Assembly: GCA_016793925.1 (NCBI GenBank)
Contig: JAEULH010000040.1
Span: 1-64,000, forward strand
Reading direction: 5' to 3'
DNA from: Rhodospirillales bacterium
GTDB lineage: Bacteria > Pseudomonadota > Alphaproteobacteria > Rhodospirillales > Defluviicoccaceae
Length of the DNA: 64,000 nucleotides
Shown here: positions 9,123 through 18,481 of the stretch, one piece after another
Numbering within the stretch: position 1 is the stretch's first letter
How the letters are laid out: each line of letters opens with the position of its first letter
Translations under genes and position numbers: made by a program
The notes under the pieces: generated by a model
Told to the model about the DNA's origin: nothing
Seen by the model: only the letters and a program-made list of their open reading frames with translations
Databases searched by the model: none

Positions 9123-9899
9123 GTGCGGCAATGGCGCCCGGGCTCGGCCGGGGGGAAGAACGGGAGGATGCGCGACCTCAAGGCGGCTTTGGCGCAGCAC
9201 TTTTTGCTGAAGGACCTATCGCCGGTTGACCTGGAGCGGGTCGGCGACCTGGCGACCACGCGCTGGTATCGCACAGGCCAACCGGTTTTCATGAAGGGAG
9301 ATCCCGGGACCGCGATGATGGCCGTCCTGAGCGGGCGGATTCGGATCTGCGCGTATTCGGCCGACGGCCGTGAAGTCATCCTGAATGTCATAAATCCGGG
9401 AGAAGTCTTTGGTGAAATTGCGCTAATTGACGGCGGAGAAAGGACCGCCGATGCGTTCGCGATGGAGCCGACCGAGCTCCTGAGCCTCAGCCGGCGCGAC
9501 TTCCTGCCGTATCTCGAACGCAATCCGCCCGTCTGCATCAGGTTGCTGACGGTTCTGTGTCAACGGCTGCGCTCGACCAGCGAGCAGTTGGAGGACTTCA
9601 ACTTCCTCGATCTGCGCTGCAGGCTGGCCAAGCGGCTGCTCTATCTCGCAGCCATCCACGGCGAACCCTCGGGCACAGGCATTCACATCGGCGTGCGTCT
9701 GCCCCAGCATCTCCTTGCGAGCATGATCGGCACCTCCCGCGAGGCGGTAAACAAGCAGCTCCGCTTGTGGGAAGGAGACGGCCTTCTCGATGTCCGCCGC
9801 GGCTCGATCACAATCCTCGATCGCGAGGGGCTGGAAGCCGTCGTCGATGACGTCGCATGCGCGCCGGATCCGGCGACGGCAACGAAGCGTCGGGAGTGA
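9123..9899 (+). CDS. Crp/Fnr-family transcriptional regulator
   Basis: A 258-residue Crp-type regulator, distinct from the one at 7161. The effector domain (about residues 25-140) has the Crp pattern GQPVFMKGDPGTAMMAVLSG and NPGEVFGEIALIDGGERTA. The C-terminal HTH_Crp domain spans about 165-235 (LPQHLLASMIGTSREAVNKQL). The G-E-ALIDGGERTA stretch resembles the cyclic-nucleotide phosphate-binding cassette, so a cNMP ligand is possible. The GTG at 9123 follows an AAGGA by about eight bases; the ATG at 9168 is an alternative. Divergent transcription from the ureohydrolase gene makes that gene a plausible target. Confidence 0.87.
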   Translation: MRQWRPGSAGGKNGRMRDLKAALAQHFLLKDLSPVDLERVGDLATTRWYRTGQPVFMKGDPGTAMMAVLSGRIRICAYSADGREVILNVINPGEVFGEIALIDGGERTADAFAMEPTELLSLSRRDFLPYLERNPPVCIRLLTVLCQRLRSTSEQLEDFNFLDLRCRLAKRLLYLAAIHGEPSGTGIHIGVRLPQHLLASMIGTSREAVNKQLRLWEGDGLLDVRRGSITILDREGLEAVVDDVACAPDPATATKRRE

Positions 9900-9953
9900 G
9901 GGGAGTGAGGGTGGCTGAGTAGGCCGAACGGCAAGGCCCGAGGTCACACGCAG

Positions 9954-9978
9954 AGGGCTGGCCGATAGGGCCAGCCCT
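9954..9978. terminator. Strong hairpin between convergent genes
   Basis: A perfect 10-bp stem (AGGGCTGGCC with its complement) closes a five-base loop. It lies between the end of the Crp/Fnr gene and the end of the convergent 82-residue gene. No T-tract follows on either strand, so it may act as a bidirectional or Rho-assisted terminator rather than a classic intrinsic one. Confidence 0.5.
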
Positions 9979-10003
9979 GAGCCCGCTCTGACGGATGCGG
10001 TTC

Positions 10004-10252
10004 TTACCGCAGGTGCTCGACGTCGACGTCACGGCTCCGATTGCCGTAGTGATCGGTCCATTGCGGCCCGGTCGGGACAAGACCCTTCCCGGCATGCAAC
10101 TCTTCCGACCGCTGGTGGATGTGCTGTCCGAGGAGCGCGAACTCGCCCTTCATCAGCCGCATCCAGGTCGCCGCCATCGCGCCGATCGCGCCAAGCGCCG
10201 AAGCCACCGCTGTCTGCTGCACCTTCAGAGAGAAGTCGATCACGTCCAACAT
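10004..10252 (-). CDS. Small hypothetical protein (82 aa)
   Basis: An 82-residue protein with no family I recognise. The N-terminal half is an amphipathic, alanine-rich helix (about 5-45: VQQTAVASALGAIGAMAATW), and the C-terminal half is polar with several histidines. The gene is convincing because an almost ideal ribosome-binding site, AGGAGGTGA, sits seven bases before the ATG. A phasin-like or membrane-surface helix is possible, but this is only a guess from composition. It converges on a Crp/Fnr gene, with a strong hairpin between the two. Confidence 0.6.
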   Translation of the reverse strand: MLDVIDFSLKVQQTAVASALGAIGAMAATWMRLMKGEFALLGQHIHQRSEELHAGKGLVPTGPQWTDHYGNRSRDVDVEHLR

Positions 10253-10363
10253 TTCAAATCACCTCCTCTCTCGCTTTGATCATAGTACAGCATAGAAGGC
10301 GTTGTTGCGGCGCACAACAGATTAATCGTCATACCGGTCCGACAAACCCGCGCACGCCCGCGG

Positions 10364-10762
10364 CTACTGCATCGTCGCAGGCTCGTTGTCCGGTTCCGTC
10401 GGCGCCGCCGCCGTCCCGGCCTGATGGTGGACGAGACGCCATAACACATTCTCGCGCACGAAGATGTTGGTGGCGACCAGGACCGCTTCGCTGAGGTGCT
10501 CGTAGCACACGACATAGGCCGTCTCGCCGAAGACCGTCGCCGAGGCGTGACTGACACGAACGGCGGGCGAGCGGGGATTCGACAGGATTGCGCGCCAGCT
10601 CGCCAGAACCGCCTCGCGCCCTGCGAGCGCCGTCCATCCCGGGTGAATGCAGGTGATCGCCTCGCGTTGCGACCAGACCTTTTCCATGGCGTCGAGGTCG
10701 CGTGCGCTGAACGCGGCGTAGAAAGCGTCGTTGGCGAACAGAACGGCGACATCCGCAGTCAC
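10364..10762 (-). CDS. SnoaL-like / NTF2-fold protein
   Basis: A 132-residue protein of the SnoaL-like (NTF2-like) alpha+beta cone family. The pattern FYAAFSARDLDAMEKVWS, then ITCIHPGWTALAGREAVLAS, and a closing beta strand ending in WRLVHHQAG are typical of this fold. Members are small-ligand enzymes such as isomerases and hydrolases, or have unknown roles. The start is a GTG at 10762 with GGAG eight bases upstream. The last 20 residues are a disordered tail. It is divergent from pyrD, and the 91-bp gap should hold both promoters. Confidence 0.75.
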   Translation of the reverse strand: MTADVAVLFANDAFYAAFSARDLDAMEKVWSQREAITCIHPGWTALAGREAVLASWRAILSNPRSPAVRVSHASATVFGETAYVVCYEHLSEAVLVATNIFVRENVLWRLVHHQAGTAAAPTEPDNEPATMQ

Positions 10763-10853
10763 GGCAAGCTCCGGCAGGCGTGTGTCCCAAAAATCCCTGG
10801 TGCGCTCACTCTAGCCCAGGTCCGCTCCATGTGGTACGTCCGGAGACGCCCGA

Positions 10854-12005
10854 ATGAACCCGAGCCAATCCTCTGCATCGTCCAGGGCGGGCGCGTCCAT
10901 GACCTTCAACAGCTATGAGCTCGCACGGCCTTTTCTGCACGCGCTCGATCCGGAGCGGGCCCATCGACTGAGCGTCGCCGCCCTGCGCCTCGGGCTCGGC
11001 GGCTCCGTCGGCGCCGCCGCCGATCCTTCGCTGGCCTCGAAGCCATGGGGGATTCCCTTCGCCAACCCTCTCGGCCTCGCCGCCGGCTTTGACAAGAACG
11101 CGACTGTCTTCGACGCCGTCCTCGGCCTCGGCTTCGGATTCGCGGAAATCGGCACCGTGACGCTGCGTCCGCAGCAGGGCAACCCGCGGCCGCGCCTGTT
11201 CCGGTTGGCCGCCGACGGCGCCGTTATCAACCGCATGGGCTTCAACAACGACGGCCTTGTCGCCGTCCGCAGGCGGCTCGAGCGTCGCCGGGGGCTCGGC
11301 GGCCGTCTCGGACCCGTCGGTGCCAATGTCGGGCCGAACCGCGACGCGAGCGACCCGGTCGCCGACTGCGCCGCCTGCGTGGAAGCGCTGGCTTCGCTGG
11401 TCGACTACCTTGTCGTCAACGTCTCGTCGCCCAATACCCCCGGGCTGCGCGGCCTCCAGGCCCAGGATGTGCTGCGGCCTCTGCTTTCGGCATGCCTCGA
11501 CGCCCGTGGCCGCAGGCCGGGCGCGCCGCCGCTGCTGGTCAAGGTCGCGCCGGATCTGTCGGTCGAGGAGCGCCGCGCGATTGCCGGCGTCATCCTGGAG
11601 GTCGGAATCGACGGGCTCATCGCCACCAATACGACCATCGCGCGGCCGCCGGGCCTGCGCGACCCTCGCCGGGCCGAGGCGGGCGGGCTCAGCGGCCGAC
11701 CGCTGTTCGCGCTGTCCACCGAAGTCCTGGCCGACCTGTACCGTCTGACCGAAGGCCGCGTTCCGATGATCGCGGCCGGCGGCATTGCGAGCGGCGCCGA
11801 CGCCTACGCCAAGATTCGCGCCGGCGCCTCGCTGGTGCAACTCTACACCGCGCTCGTCTACCGCGGACCGCGCCTTGTCGGGCAAATCCTGGCCGAGCTG
11901 GCGCGGCGCATCCGCGCCGACGGGTTCGACCGGATCGAACAGGCGATCGGCAGCGGCAATTCCGGCGGGGCGCTTGCGACAAACACGACGGCGCATCGCG
12001 GTTGA
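10854..12005 (+). CDS. pyrD: Dihydroorotate dehydrogenase, quinone-dependent (class 2)
   Basis: A 383-residue class 2 dihydroorotate dehydrogenase, the membrane-associated FMN enzyme that oxidises dihydroorotate to orotate with quinone in pyrimidine synthesis. Visible motifs are AAGFDKNA (about 76-83), [10 protein letters not shown] (about 125-134), [11 protein letters not shown] with the catalytic serine at 191 or 192, and the FMN phosphate region [17 protein letters not shown]. The amphipathic N-terminal extension ([18 protein letters not shown]) is the class 2 membrane/quinone-tunnel segment. The ATG at 10854 has GGAG about eight bases upstream; the Met at 10899 is a possible shorter start. 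rplM follows within about 100 bp. Confidence 0.95.
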   Translation: MNPSQSSASSRAGASMTFNSYELARPFLHALDPERAHRLSVAALRLGLGGSVGAAADPSLASKPWGIPFANPLGLAAGFDKNATVFDAVLGLGFGFAEIGTVTLRPQQGNPRPRLFRLAADGAVINRMGFNNDGLVAVRRRLERRRGLGGRLGPVGANVGPNRDASDPVADCAACVEALASLVDYLVVNVSSPNTPGLRGLQAQDVLRPLLSACLDARGRRPGAPPLLVKVAPDLSVEERRAIAGVILEVGIDGLIATNTTIARPPGLRDPRRAEAGGLSGRPLFALSTEVLADLYRLTEGRVPMIAAGGIASGADAYAKIRAGASLVQLYTALVYRGPRLVGQILAELARRIRADGFDRIEQAIGSGNSGGALATNTTAHRG

Positions 12006-12109
12006 CACTCCGGCGTTGCGTGGCATACTCCCGCGCTCGCTCGGCGCACACCGCGACCCGGGCCCTGTCCAATCTGCCCCCACGGCAAGAAAATCGTCGG
12101 AAGCAGCGA

Positions 12110-12568
12110 ATGAGAACCTATTCGGCCAAAGCGGCTGACATTGATCGCAAATGGTTCGTGATCGACGCGGAGGGTATCGTGCTCGGCCGCCTGGCGGTGG
12201 TCGTCGCGGACCATCTTCGCGGCAAGCACAAGCCCATCTATACGCCGCATGTCGATACCGGCGACAACGTCATCGTCGTCAACGCGGAAAAGGTCGCGCT
12301 GACCGGCCGGAAGCGGGAAAGGAAGGTGTTCTACTGGCACACCGGCCATCCCGGCGGGATCAAGAGCCGCACGGTGGGCGCCACCCTCGACGGCAGATTC
12401 CCGCAGCGCGTGGTGGAGAAGGCCGTCGAGCGCATGGTTCCGCGCAACCCGCTGGGCCGACAGATGATGCGTAAGCTCAAGGTGTACGCCGGGGCGGAGC
12501 ATCCTCACCAGGCGCAGCAGCCGATCGCGCTGGATGTCGCCGCGATGAATTCGAAGAACAAGAGATAG
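12110..12568 (+). CDS. rplM: 50S ribosomal protein L13
   Basis: A 152-residue L13, the usual length for the family. It begins [20 protein letters not shown] and contains the conserved [17 protein letters not shown] and [10 protein letters not shown] segments, ending in a lysine-rich tail. L13 is an early-assembly 23S rRNA-binding protein of the large subunit. The start at 12110 matches the family N-terminus; the frame is open further upstream inside pyrD, but that part is not L13. Only six bases separate it from rpsI, the usual rplM-rpsI operon. Confidence 0.97.
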   Translation: MRTYSAKAADIDRKWFVIDAEGIVLGRLAVVVADHLRGKHKPIYTPHVDTGDNVIVVNAEKVALTGRKRERKVFYWHTGHPGGIKSRTVGATLDGRFPQRVVEKAVERMVPRNPLGRQMMRKLKVYAGAEHPHQAQQPIALDVAAMNSKNKR

Positions 12569-12574
12569 ACGATC

Positions 12575-13060
12575 ATGGCCGATCACGCCGCCAGCCTCGA
12601 AGATCTGAAACGTCTCGCCGACGGCGGGCCCGCAGACGCCGCCGCGCCCGTTCACGAGCGCAAGGTCGATGCCTTCGGCCGATCCTATGCGACCGGCAAG
12701 CGGAAGGACGCGATTGCCCGCGTCTGGATCAAGGCGGGGCGTGGCCGGATCACCGTCAACGGCAAGGACGCGGAGGCCTATTTCGCGAGACCGACCCTGC
12801 GCATGGTCATCAATCAGCCGTTCGCCGCGACCCAGCGCACCGGCCAGTTCGATGTCGTCTGCACGGTCGCCGGCGGCGGCCTGTCCGGCCAGGCCGGCGC
12901 GGTTCGTCACGGCATCAGCCAGGCGCTTGGATTGTTCGAGCCGGAGATCCGGCCGGTGCTGCGCTCCGGCGGCTTTCTGACCCGAGACCCGCGTGTCGTC
13001 GAGCGCAAGAAGTACGGCCGGGCCAAGGCTCGCCGCAGCTTCCAGTTCTCCAAGCGCTAG
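12575..13060 (+). CDS. rpsI: 30S ribosomal protein S9
   Basis: A 161-residue S9. The conserved core begins at about residue 37 ([19 protein letters not shown]) and the protein ends in the invariant basic tail SFQFSKR, which reaches into the decoding region near the P-site tRNA. The first 35 residues are a polar extension often seen in alphaproteobacterial S9. It is the second gene of the rplM-rpsI pair. argC follows after about 100 bp. Confidence 0.97.
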   Translation: MADHAASLEDLKRLADGGPADAAAPVHERKVDAFGRSYATGKRKDAIARVWIKAGRGRITVNGKDAEAYFARPTLRMVINQPFAATQRTGQFDVVCTVAGGGLSGQAGAVRHGISQALGLFEPEIRPVLRSGGFLTRDPRVVERKKYGRAKARRSFQFSKR

Positions 13061-13160
13061 GCGCGACCCGCGAGAGACCGCCGGCCGCTCCGGCCCGTCG
13101 CCGGGTCCGGCGACGGTTGCGAATTTTCGGCTCTGTTCTCGATCTGACGAGGCTGTCGCG

Positions 13161-14225
13161 ATGGCTTCCACCAACCATCCGATCCGCGTCGCCATCCTCG
13201 GCGCCAGCGGCTACACCGGCGCCGAGTTGGTCCGGCTGCTCACGCGCCACGCTGGCGCGTCCATCGTTGCGCTGACCGCCGATCGCAAGGCTGGCCAGTC
13301 GCTTGGCGCCGTGTTTCCGCATCTGGCGGCGGTCGTCGACGATCGGGCGCTGCCGCCGCTGACCGCGGCCGATGAGGTCGACTGGGACGGCGTCGACGTC
13401 GCGTTCTTCGGGCTGCCCCATGGAACGACCCATGCGGTGGCGGCGCAGGCGCCGGAACGCGTCAAGCTCATCGACCTCTCGCCCGACTTCCGCTTCACCG
13501 ATCCGGAGACCTACAGCCTCTGGTACGGCATCCCCCATGGCGCGCCCGCGCTCCAGCGCGAGGCCGTCTACGGCCTGACGGAGCTGGCCCGCGCCGAGAT
13601 CGTCGGAGCGAGGCTCGTCGCCTGTCCCGGTTGCTACCCGACCGCGTCGCTGTTGCCGCTGGTTCCGCTTGCGGAGGCCGGACTGATCGCCATCGACGAG
13701 ATCATCATCGACGCCAAGTCCGGGGTGAGTGGGGCTGGGCGGGGGCTGAAGGAGGCGTCGCTGTACGCCGAGGTCGCAGAGGGCGTGCATGCCTATGGCG
13801 TTGCCGCCCATCGGCACGCGCCGGAGATCGAGCAGGCGATTTCGCGCGCCGGCGGCCGGCCGGTCACGGTCAACTTCACACCGCACCTGATGCCCATCAA
13901 TCGGGGCATCCTGGCCAGCATCTACGTCCGCCTGAACGACGGCGTCGAGGTCGAGGACCTTCGCGCACGTCTGGCATCGGTCTATGCCGACGAGCCCTTC
14001 GTTCGCGTCCTTGGAGAAGGGCAGGTACCCGCGACGCGGCATGTTCGCGGCTCCAACCATGCGCTGATCGGAGTGTTCAAGGACCGGCTGCCGCGCCGGG
14101 CGATCCTGATGTCGGTCATCGACAACCTGGTCAAGGGCGCGTCCGGCCAGGCCGTGCAGAACATGAACCTGATGTGCGGTCTCGAGGAGACCGTCGGCCT
14201 CGGACAGCAGCCGCTGTTTCCTTGA
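13161..14225 (+). CDS. argC: N-acetyl-gamma-glutamyl-phosphate reductase
   Basis: A 354-residue ArgC, which reduces N-acetylglutamyl phosphate to the semialdehyde with NADPH in arginine synthesis. The nucleotide-binding GASGYTGAELVRLL starts near residue 14. The catalytic cysteine is C158 in ACPGCYPT, and HRHAPEIEQ lies in the C-terminal domain. The ATG at 13161 has GAGG nine bases upstream and matches the family start; the frame is open upstream through the end of rpsI. The last residues (QQPLFP) lie inside a short tandem DNA duplication that straddles the stop. Confidence 0.95.
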   Translation: MASTNHPIRVAILGASGYTGAELVRLLTRHAGASIVALTADRKAGQSLGAVFPHLAAVVDDRALPPLTAADEVDWDGVDVAFFGLPHGTTHAVAAQAPERVKLIDLSPDFRFTDPETYSLWYGIPHGAPALQREAVYGLTELARAEIVGARLVACPGCYPTASLLPLVPLAEAGLIAIDEIIIDAKSGVSGAGRGLKEASLYAEVAEGVHAYGVAAHRHAPEIEQAISRAGGRPVTVNFTPHLMPINRGILASIYVRLNDGVEVEDLRARLASVYADEPFVRVLGEGQVPATRHVRGSNHALIGVFKDRLPRRAILMSVIDNLVKGASGQAVQNMNLMCGLEETVGLGQQPLFP

Positions 14226-14247
14226 CCTTGCTGTTTCCTTGACCTTG
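14214..14247 (+). repeat. 17-bp tandem duplication across the argC stop
   Basis: CTGTTTCCTTGACCTTG occurs twice, head to tail with no spacer (14214-14230 and 14231-14247). The first copy holds the last codons and TGA stop of argC; the second copy is noncoding. It looks like a recent slippage or short duplication. Confidence 0.85.
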
Positions 14248-14494
14248 GCCCGCGCCAGGGTCCCTCTCGGTCGACCCGCGGTCAGCGCGACGGCGCCGGA
14301 TCGCGGGGCGCGCGATGACTTTGCCATCCCATCCGCCCGGCATCCGCCCTTATGCCCCTTGACGCAGCCGTCGGCTTGTTGTGTTCTAGAATGAATTAAA
14401 AAGGCTGGCAGTTGCCTCGGGCGAACAGGCGCGTCTAAACGCGTTCATTGTTTCGGCGCATTCAAGCGCTGGAACATGGCTGACGGGGGCAATT

Positions 14495-15925
14495 ATGCAC
14501 ATATCGCCACAATGTGGCAGACGCAACATTTTCTTTCTCTTGCTGGCTACGGCGGTATTTGTCTTTTTCGCCGACCTGAGGGCCGCTCAGGCTCGGCCGA
14601 ATTTCGTCGTTATTTCGACGGACGACCAGACCGCCCAGCAGCTTCAGCGCATGCCGAAGACCCTGGAGCTCCTCGCGGCAAAGGGGACTGTCCTCAGTAA
14701 CTTCCATGTGGCGGAGCCCCTCTGCGAGCCTTCGCGGGTCTCTTTCCTGACGGGTCAGTACCCGCACAACCACGGCATCACGACCAATGCCACGTTCTGG
14801 GGGCCGGGGGGCTCGTTCGATAACGACAAGCTGGGCCATGCCAATACCATAGCGGCGTGGCTTCAGAATGCGGGCTACTACACGTCGATGATCGGCAAAT
14901 ACATGAACGGGTTGTCGCAGAACACGAAACCGATCGCCGGGTGGAGCGATTGGCAGGTCGTGGTCAACCCGACCTCCGTTCGCATGTACGACTACACCAT
15001 GCGCGACAACAACGTGCTTGTGCCCTACGGCAGCGCGCCCGAGGACTACAAGACCGACGTGCTCGCCGAGCGCGCCATCGAAACGATCCGCGAGCGCGCC
15101 GCCGCCGGAAACCCGTTCTTCATGTGGCTCTCGGTCACTGCGCCGCATATCGAGGTCCTGCCCGACGATCAGTATGCTCTGCGCCCAGCGCCGCGGCATG
15201 CCGGCAGGTTTGCAAGAACGCCGCTTCCGAAGCCGCCGTCGTACAACGAGGCCGACGTCAGCGACAAACCGTCGTGGATTCGCAAGTTGCCGCTGATCGA
15301 CGCGGCGGGCGAGGCGGAGTTGACCGATCTTTATCGTTCGGAGATCCGCTCCCTGCTGGCCGTCGACGACCTGGTGGAAGGCGTCATGACCGCGCTCGCG
15401 GACGAGCGCCTTCTGGACAACACGGTCGTCTTCTTCACCTCCGACAACGGCTACGAGCACGGTGAGCACCGCCTGGCCTTCGGGAAGAAGATCGTATACG
15501 AGGAAGGGACCCGCATGCCGCTGCTGGCCCGCGGCGGTTGCTTCGCGCCCGGCAAGAAGCTGTCATTCCCGGCCGTGAACCTCGACCTTACCAGGACGAT
15601 CGTCGATCTTGCCGGCGCCAAGCCGGGCCGAAAGCTCGACGGCCAGTCCCTGTGCACCTTGCAGCGCAACGCCGCCGTCGCGAATCGCCGGGCGATCATC
15701 CTTACGAACGGACACTCAAACGCCGTGCGCACCAAGCGCTACGTCTACATCGAACACGCCGATGGTTCGACGCGGGAACTGTACGATCTCGCGACCGATC
15801 CTTACCAACTGGTCAGCCTCCACAATTCGCCCGCGCACGCGGCAATTCGCTCGGCGCTGGCCGCCGACCTCGCGAAATTGGAGACATGCAAGGGCGCTGC
15901 CGCCTGCCTCGTTCAGTACCCGTAA
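14495..15925 (+). CDS. Exported sulfatase (formylglycine-type)
   Basis: A 476-residue type I sulfatase with an N-terminal signal peptide or anchor (hydrophobic residues 11-30, AQA cleavage-like site). The metal-binding STDDQ starts at residue 41. The signature C77-E-P-S-R81 followed by SFLTGQYPHNHG holds the cysteine converted to formylglycine by a maturation enzyme. FTSDNGYEHGEH near residue 315 supplies further active-site residues. The fold and motifs resemble N-acetylglucosamine-6-sulfatase-like enzymes, but the substrate is not determined. It precedes a polysaccharide cluster, so it may act on sulfated glycans outside the cytoplasm. A G-rich stretch upstream of the ATG may serve as ribosome-binding site. 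Confidence 0.85.
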   Translation: MHISPQCGRRNIFFLLLATAVFVFFADLRAAQARPNFVVISTDDQTAQQLQRMPKTLELLAAKGTVLSNFHVAEPLCEPSRVSFLTGQYPHNHGITTNATFWGPGGSFDNDKLGHANTIAAWLQNAGYYTSMIGKYMNGLSQNTKPIAGWSDWQVVVNPTSVRMYDYTMRDNNVLVPYGSAPEDYKTDVLAERAIETIRERAAAGNPFFMWLSVTAPHIEVLPDDQYALRPAPRHAGRFARTPLPKPPSYNEADVSDKPSWIRKLPLIDAAGEAELTDLYRSEIRSLLAVDDLVEGVMTALADERLLDNTVVFFTSDNGYEHGEHRLAFGKKIVYEEGTRMPLLARGGCFAPGKKLSFPAVNLDLTRTIVDLAGAKPGRKLDGQSLCTLQRNAAVANRRAIILTNGHSNAVRTKRYVYIEHADGSTRELYDLATDPYQLVSLHNSPAHAAIRSALAADLAKLETCKGAAACLVQYP

Positions 15926-16137
15926 AGCGGATGCGGCGGGCCGGTCACGGGCCGCCACATGCCGCCCGAGCGGAGCGTTTGTTGCAGATGCACATCCATG
16001 TGATGCAATTGCCGGCGCAACGGGATACCATGCGGCGATGAGCGTCCGCGAGGCGTTCGTCTCGCGATCCTTCCGATGGCATCCCGGGTCAATGTCGATG
16101 CGAAGAGCAAGCACGTGAATCGGCTGAGTCGCGCGCC

Positions 16138-17385
16138 TTGAGAATTCTGGTCTACGGTCTCAACTACCTCCCCGAACTGACCGGTATTGGCAAGTACACC
16201 GGAGAGATGTGCGAGTGGCTGGCCGGCCGCGGCCACGAGCTCGATGTCGTCTGCGCCGTACCCTATTATCCCGAGTGGCAGGTGCCGCAAGCCTTTCGCA
16301 CCGGCCTTTACCGCTCGGAACGACGCAACGGCGTCGGCGTCCACCGCTCCCGCCTGTTTGTCCCGGCGAAACCGACCACCGCGACCCGCCTCATCCATCT
16401 GGCGAGCTTCGCCGGCGCAAGCCTGCCGCAACTGCTGTGCCGACGCTCCGGTCGGCCGGACGTCCTCATCGCCGTCGAGCCGACCATGTTCTGCGTCCCC
16501 GGCGCGCTCCTCGCCGCCCGGCTGTTCGGCGCGAAGTGTCTCCTGCATGTCCAGGACTTCGAATTGGATGCGATGGCCGGACTTGGCATGGGCAAGAGCG
16601 GTCGCGCGGCCGCCGCCGTCGAGCGCTGGCTGATGCGCCGCTTCGACGCGATCTCGACGATCTCCTACAGCATGGTCGAACGCGCCCGGGAAAAGATGTG
16701 CGGCGGCGGTCGGGTACTGTTCTTCCCCAACTGGGTCGACATCGACTTCGTCAAACCGGGACCGAGCGGCGATTCCTATCGCGCGCTGTGGGGCATTTCG
16801 CCGGAGACCAGGGTGGTTCTCTACTCCGGGAACATGGGGCACAAGCAGGGCCTGGAGATCGTGCTGGACGCAGCGGCCGCCCTGCGCGGCGAAAGCGACG
16901 TCGTCTTCCTCTTCGTCGGCGCCGGATCGGCGGTCGAGATGTTGCGGAAGAAGGCCGAAGCCATGAACCTCGGCAACGTGCGTTTCTACCCGTTGCAGCC
17001 CTACGAGAACCTGCCGGAGCTGATGGCGCTTGCCGACGTCCATCTTGTCGTCCAGCGGCGCGGCGCCGCCGACGCCGTGCTGCCGTCGAAGCTTACGACG
17101 ATCCTCGCCGCCGGCGGCGATGCGCTGATAACCGCCGAACCGCACACGGAACTTGGCAAGCTGTGCGAGCGCCATCCCGGCATCGGCGTCTGCATCGAGC
17201 CGGAAGATAGCGAGGCCCTTACAAGAGCATTGCGGGAAATGGTGGCTGCGGTCGATGTCGGAGCCCGGCGCCGCAACCCGGTCGCGCGCATGTACGCGGA
17301 GCAAAATCTGAGCAAGGAGCGGGTTCTGGAGCGTTTCGAGGCGGATCTCCAGCAACTCATCGCAAACGGGGAACAGCATGGTTGA
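16138..17385 (+). CDS. wcaI: Glycosyltransferase family 4, WcaI-like
   Basis: A 415-residue GT-B glycosyltransferase. The N-terminus [20 protein letters not shown] is diagnostic of the WcaI group, known from colanic-acid synthesis. The C-terminal nucleotide-sugar domain contains [20 protein letters not shown] and [13 protein letters not shown]. The start is a TTG at 16138, chosen because the family motif begins there and no ATG or GTG fits. It probably adds fucose or another sugar to a lipid-linked exopolysaccharide repeat unit. The next two genes supply GDP-fucose, and its end overlaps fcl by eight bases. Confidence 0.85.
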   Translation: MRILVYGLNYLPELTGIGKYTGEMCEWLAGRGHELDVVCAVPYYPEWQVPQAFRTGLYRSERRNGVGVHRSRLFVPAKPTTATRLIHLASFAGASLPQLLCRRSGRPDVLIAVEPTMFCVPGALLAARLFGAKCLLHVQDFELDAMAGLGMGKSGRAAAAVERWLMRRFDAISTISYSMVERAREKMCGGGRVLFFPNWVDIDFVKPGPSGDSYRALWGISPETRVVLYSGNMGHKQGLEIVLDAAAALRGESDVVFLFVGAGSAVEMLRKKAEAMNLGNVRFYPLQPYENLPELMALADVHLVVQRRGAADAVLPSKLTTILAAGGDALITAEPHTELGKLCERHPGIGVCIEPEDSEALTRALREMVAAVDVGARRRNPVARMYAEQNLSKERVLERFEADLQQLIANGEQHG

Positions 17386-18358
17386 AGGCAGCGGGCGAGG
17401 CCCGACAATCTACGTTGCCGGTCATCGCGGCATGGTCGGCGCGGCGATCTGCCGCCAGCTTGAAGCCGCGGGCGCCGGCGAAATCGTCACACGCACCCAC
17501 GCCGAACTCGACCTGCTCGACCAGACCGCAGTCGAGCGCTTCTTTGCCGAAACCCGACCCGAGCAGGTCTACCTTGCCGCCGCGAAGGTCGGCGGGATCT
17601 GGGCCAACAACGAATACCCGGCCGAATTCATCTACGAGAACCTGATGATCGAGGCCAACATCATCCGCGCAGCCCACCGCCACGGCGCGGACCGCCTGCT
17701 GTTCCTCGGCAGTTCGTGCATCTATCCCAGGATGGCCGAGCAGCCGATGCGCGAACAGGCGTTGCTGACGGGGACGCTGGAGGCGACCAACGAGCCGTAC
17801 GCGATCGCCAAGATCGCGGGGATCAAGCTGTGCGAATCCTTCAACCGGCAGTACGGCGCCGATTTCCGCAGCGTCATGCCGACCAACCTTTACGGGCCGG
17901 GCGACAACTTCGATCTGGAGAAGAGCCACGTGATCCCGGCGCTGATCCGCAAGTTCGATACGGCCAAGGCGGACAATGCGGCCGCGGTCGAGGTCTGGGG
18001 CACGGGAACGCCACGGCGCGAGTTTCTCCATGTCGACGACATGGCCGCGGCCTGCGTCTTCGTCATGCAACTCGATCCGGAGGCCTACCGGAAGCAAACC
18101 GAGCCGATGCTCTCGCATATCAACGTCGGCGTCGGCGACGACGTCACCATCGCGGAGCTGGCCAGGACGGTCGGCGAGGTCGTCGGCTATACCGGCGAGA
18201 TCCGCTTCGACGTCTCGAAGCCCGATGGAACCCCGCGCAAGCTGCTGGACGTTTCGCGGCTGAAGGCGCTGGGTTGGAAAGCGACGATCGGCTTGCGGGA
18301 GGGGCTGCGGGGGACGTACGAATGGTTCCTGCACAATCGACAGGCGCTAAGGGACTGA
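17378..18358 (+). CDS. fcl: GDP-L-fucose synthase
   Basis: A 326-residue short-chain dehydrogenase/reductase that epimerises and reduces GDP-4-keto-6-deoxymannose to GDP-L-fucose. It shows the NADP-binding [22 protein letters not shown] with the catalytic serine at 112 or 113, and Y141-x3-K145 in [11 protein letters not shown]. The [12 protein letters not shown] and [11 protein letters not shown] segments are typical of GMER/WcaG. It overlaps wcaI by eight bases, which implies co-translation, and gmd lies downstream. Together they make the GDP-fucose donor for the polysaccharide. Confidence 0.95.
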   Translation: MVEGSGRGPTIYVAGHRGMVGAAICRQLEAAGAGEIVTRTHAELDLLDQTAVERFFAETRPEQVYLAAAKVGGIWANNEYPAEFIYENLMIEANIIRAAHRHGADRLLFLGSSCIYPRMAEQPMREQALLTGTLEATNEPYAIAKIAGIKLCESFNRQYGADFRSVMPTNLYGPGDNFDLEKSHVIPALIRKFDTAKADNAAAVEVWGTGTPRREFLHVDDMAAACVFVMQLDPEAYRKQTEPMLSHINVGVGDDVTIAELARTVGEVVGYTGEIRFDVSKPDGTPRKLLDVSRLKALGWKATIGLREGLRGTYEWFLHNRQALRD

Positions 18359-18481
18359 GGCGTCGCGGCCGGGGCTAGCGCCCGCGGCTGCGTCAAGGCC
18401 CAGCGACGGCGCTCGCGCCAGCGCGCGTCGCGACACCACCCGGCAAAGGCCGGGGCATCTCGAACGAACGGCGGATTGCGA

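Noticed and set aside
8888..9538. An N-terminal extension of the ureohydrolase frame
   Set aside because: It overlaps the well-supported Crp/Fnr gene on the other strand, is arginine-rich, and the ATG at 8887 has a proper ribosome-binding site and family start.
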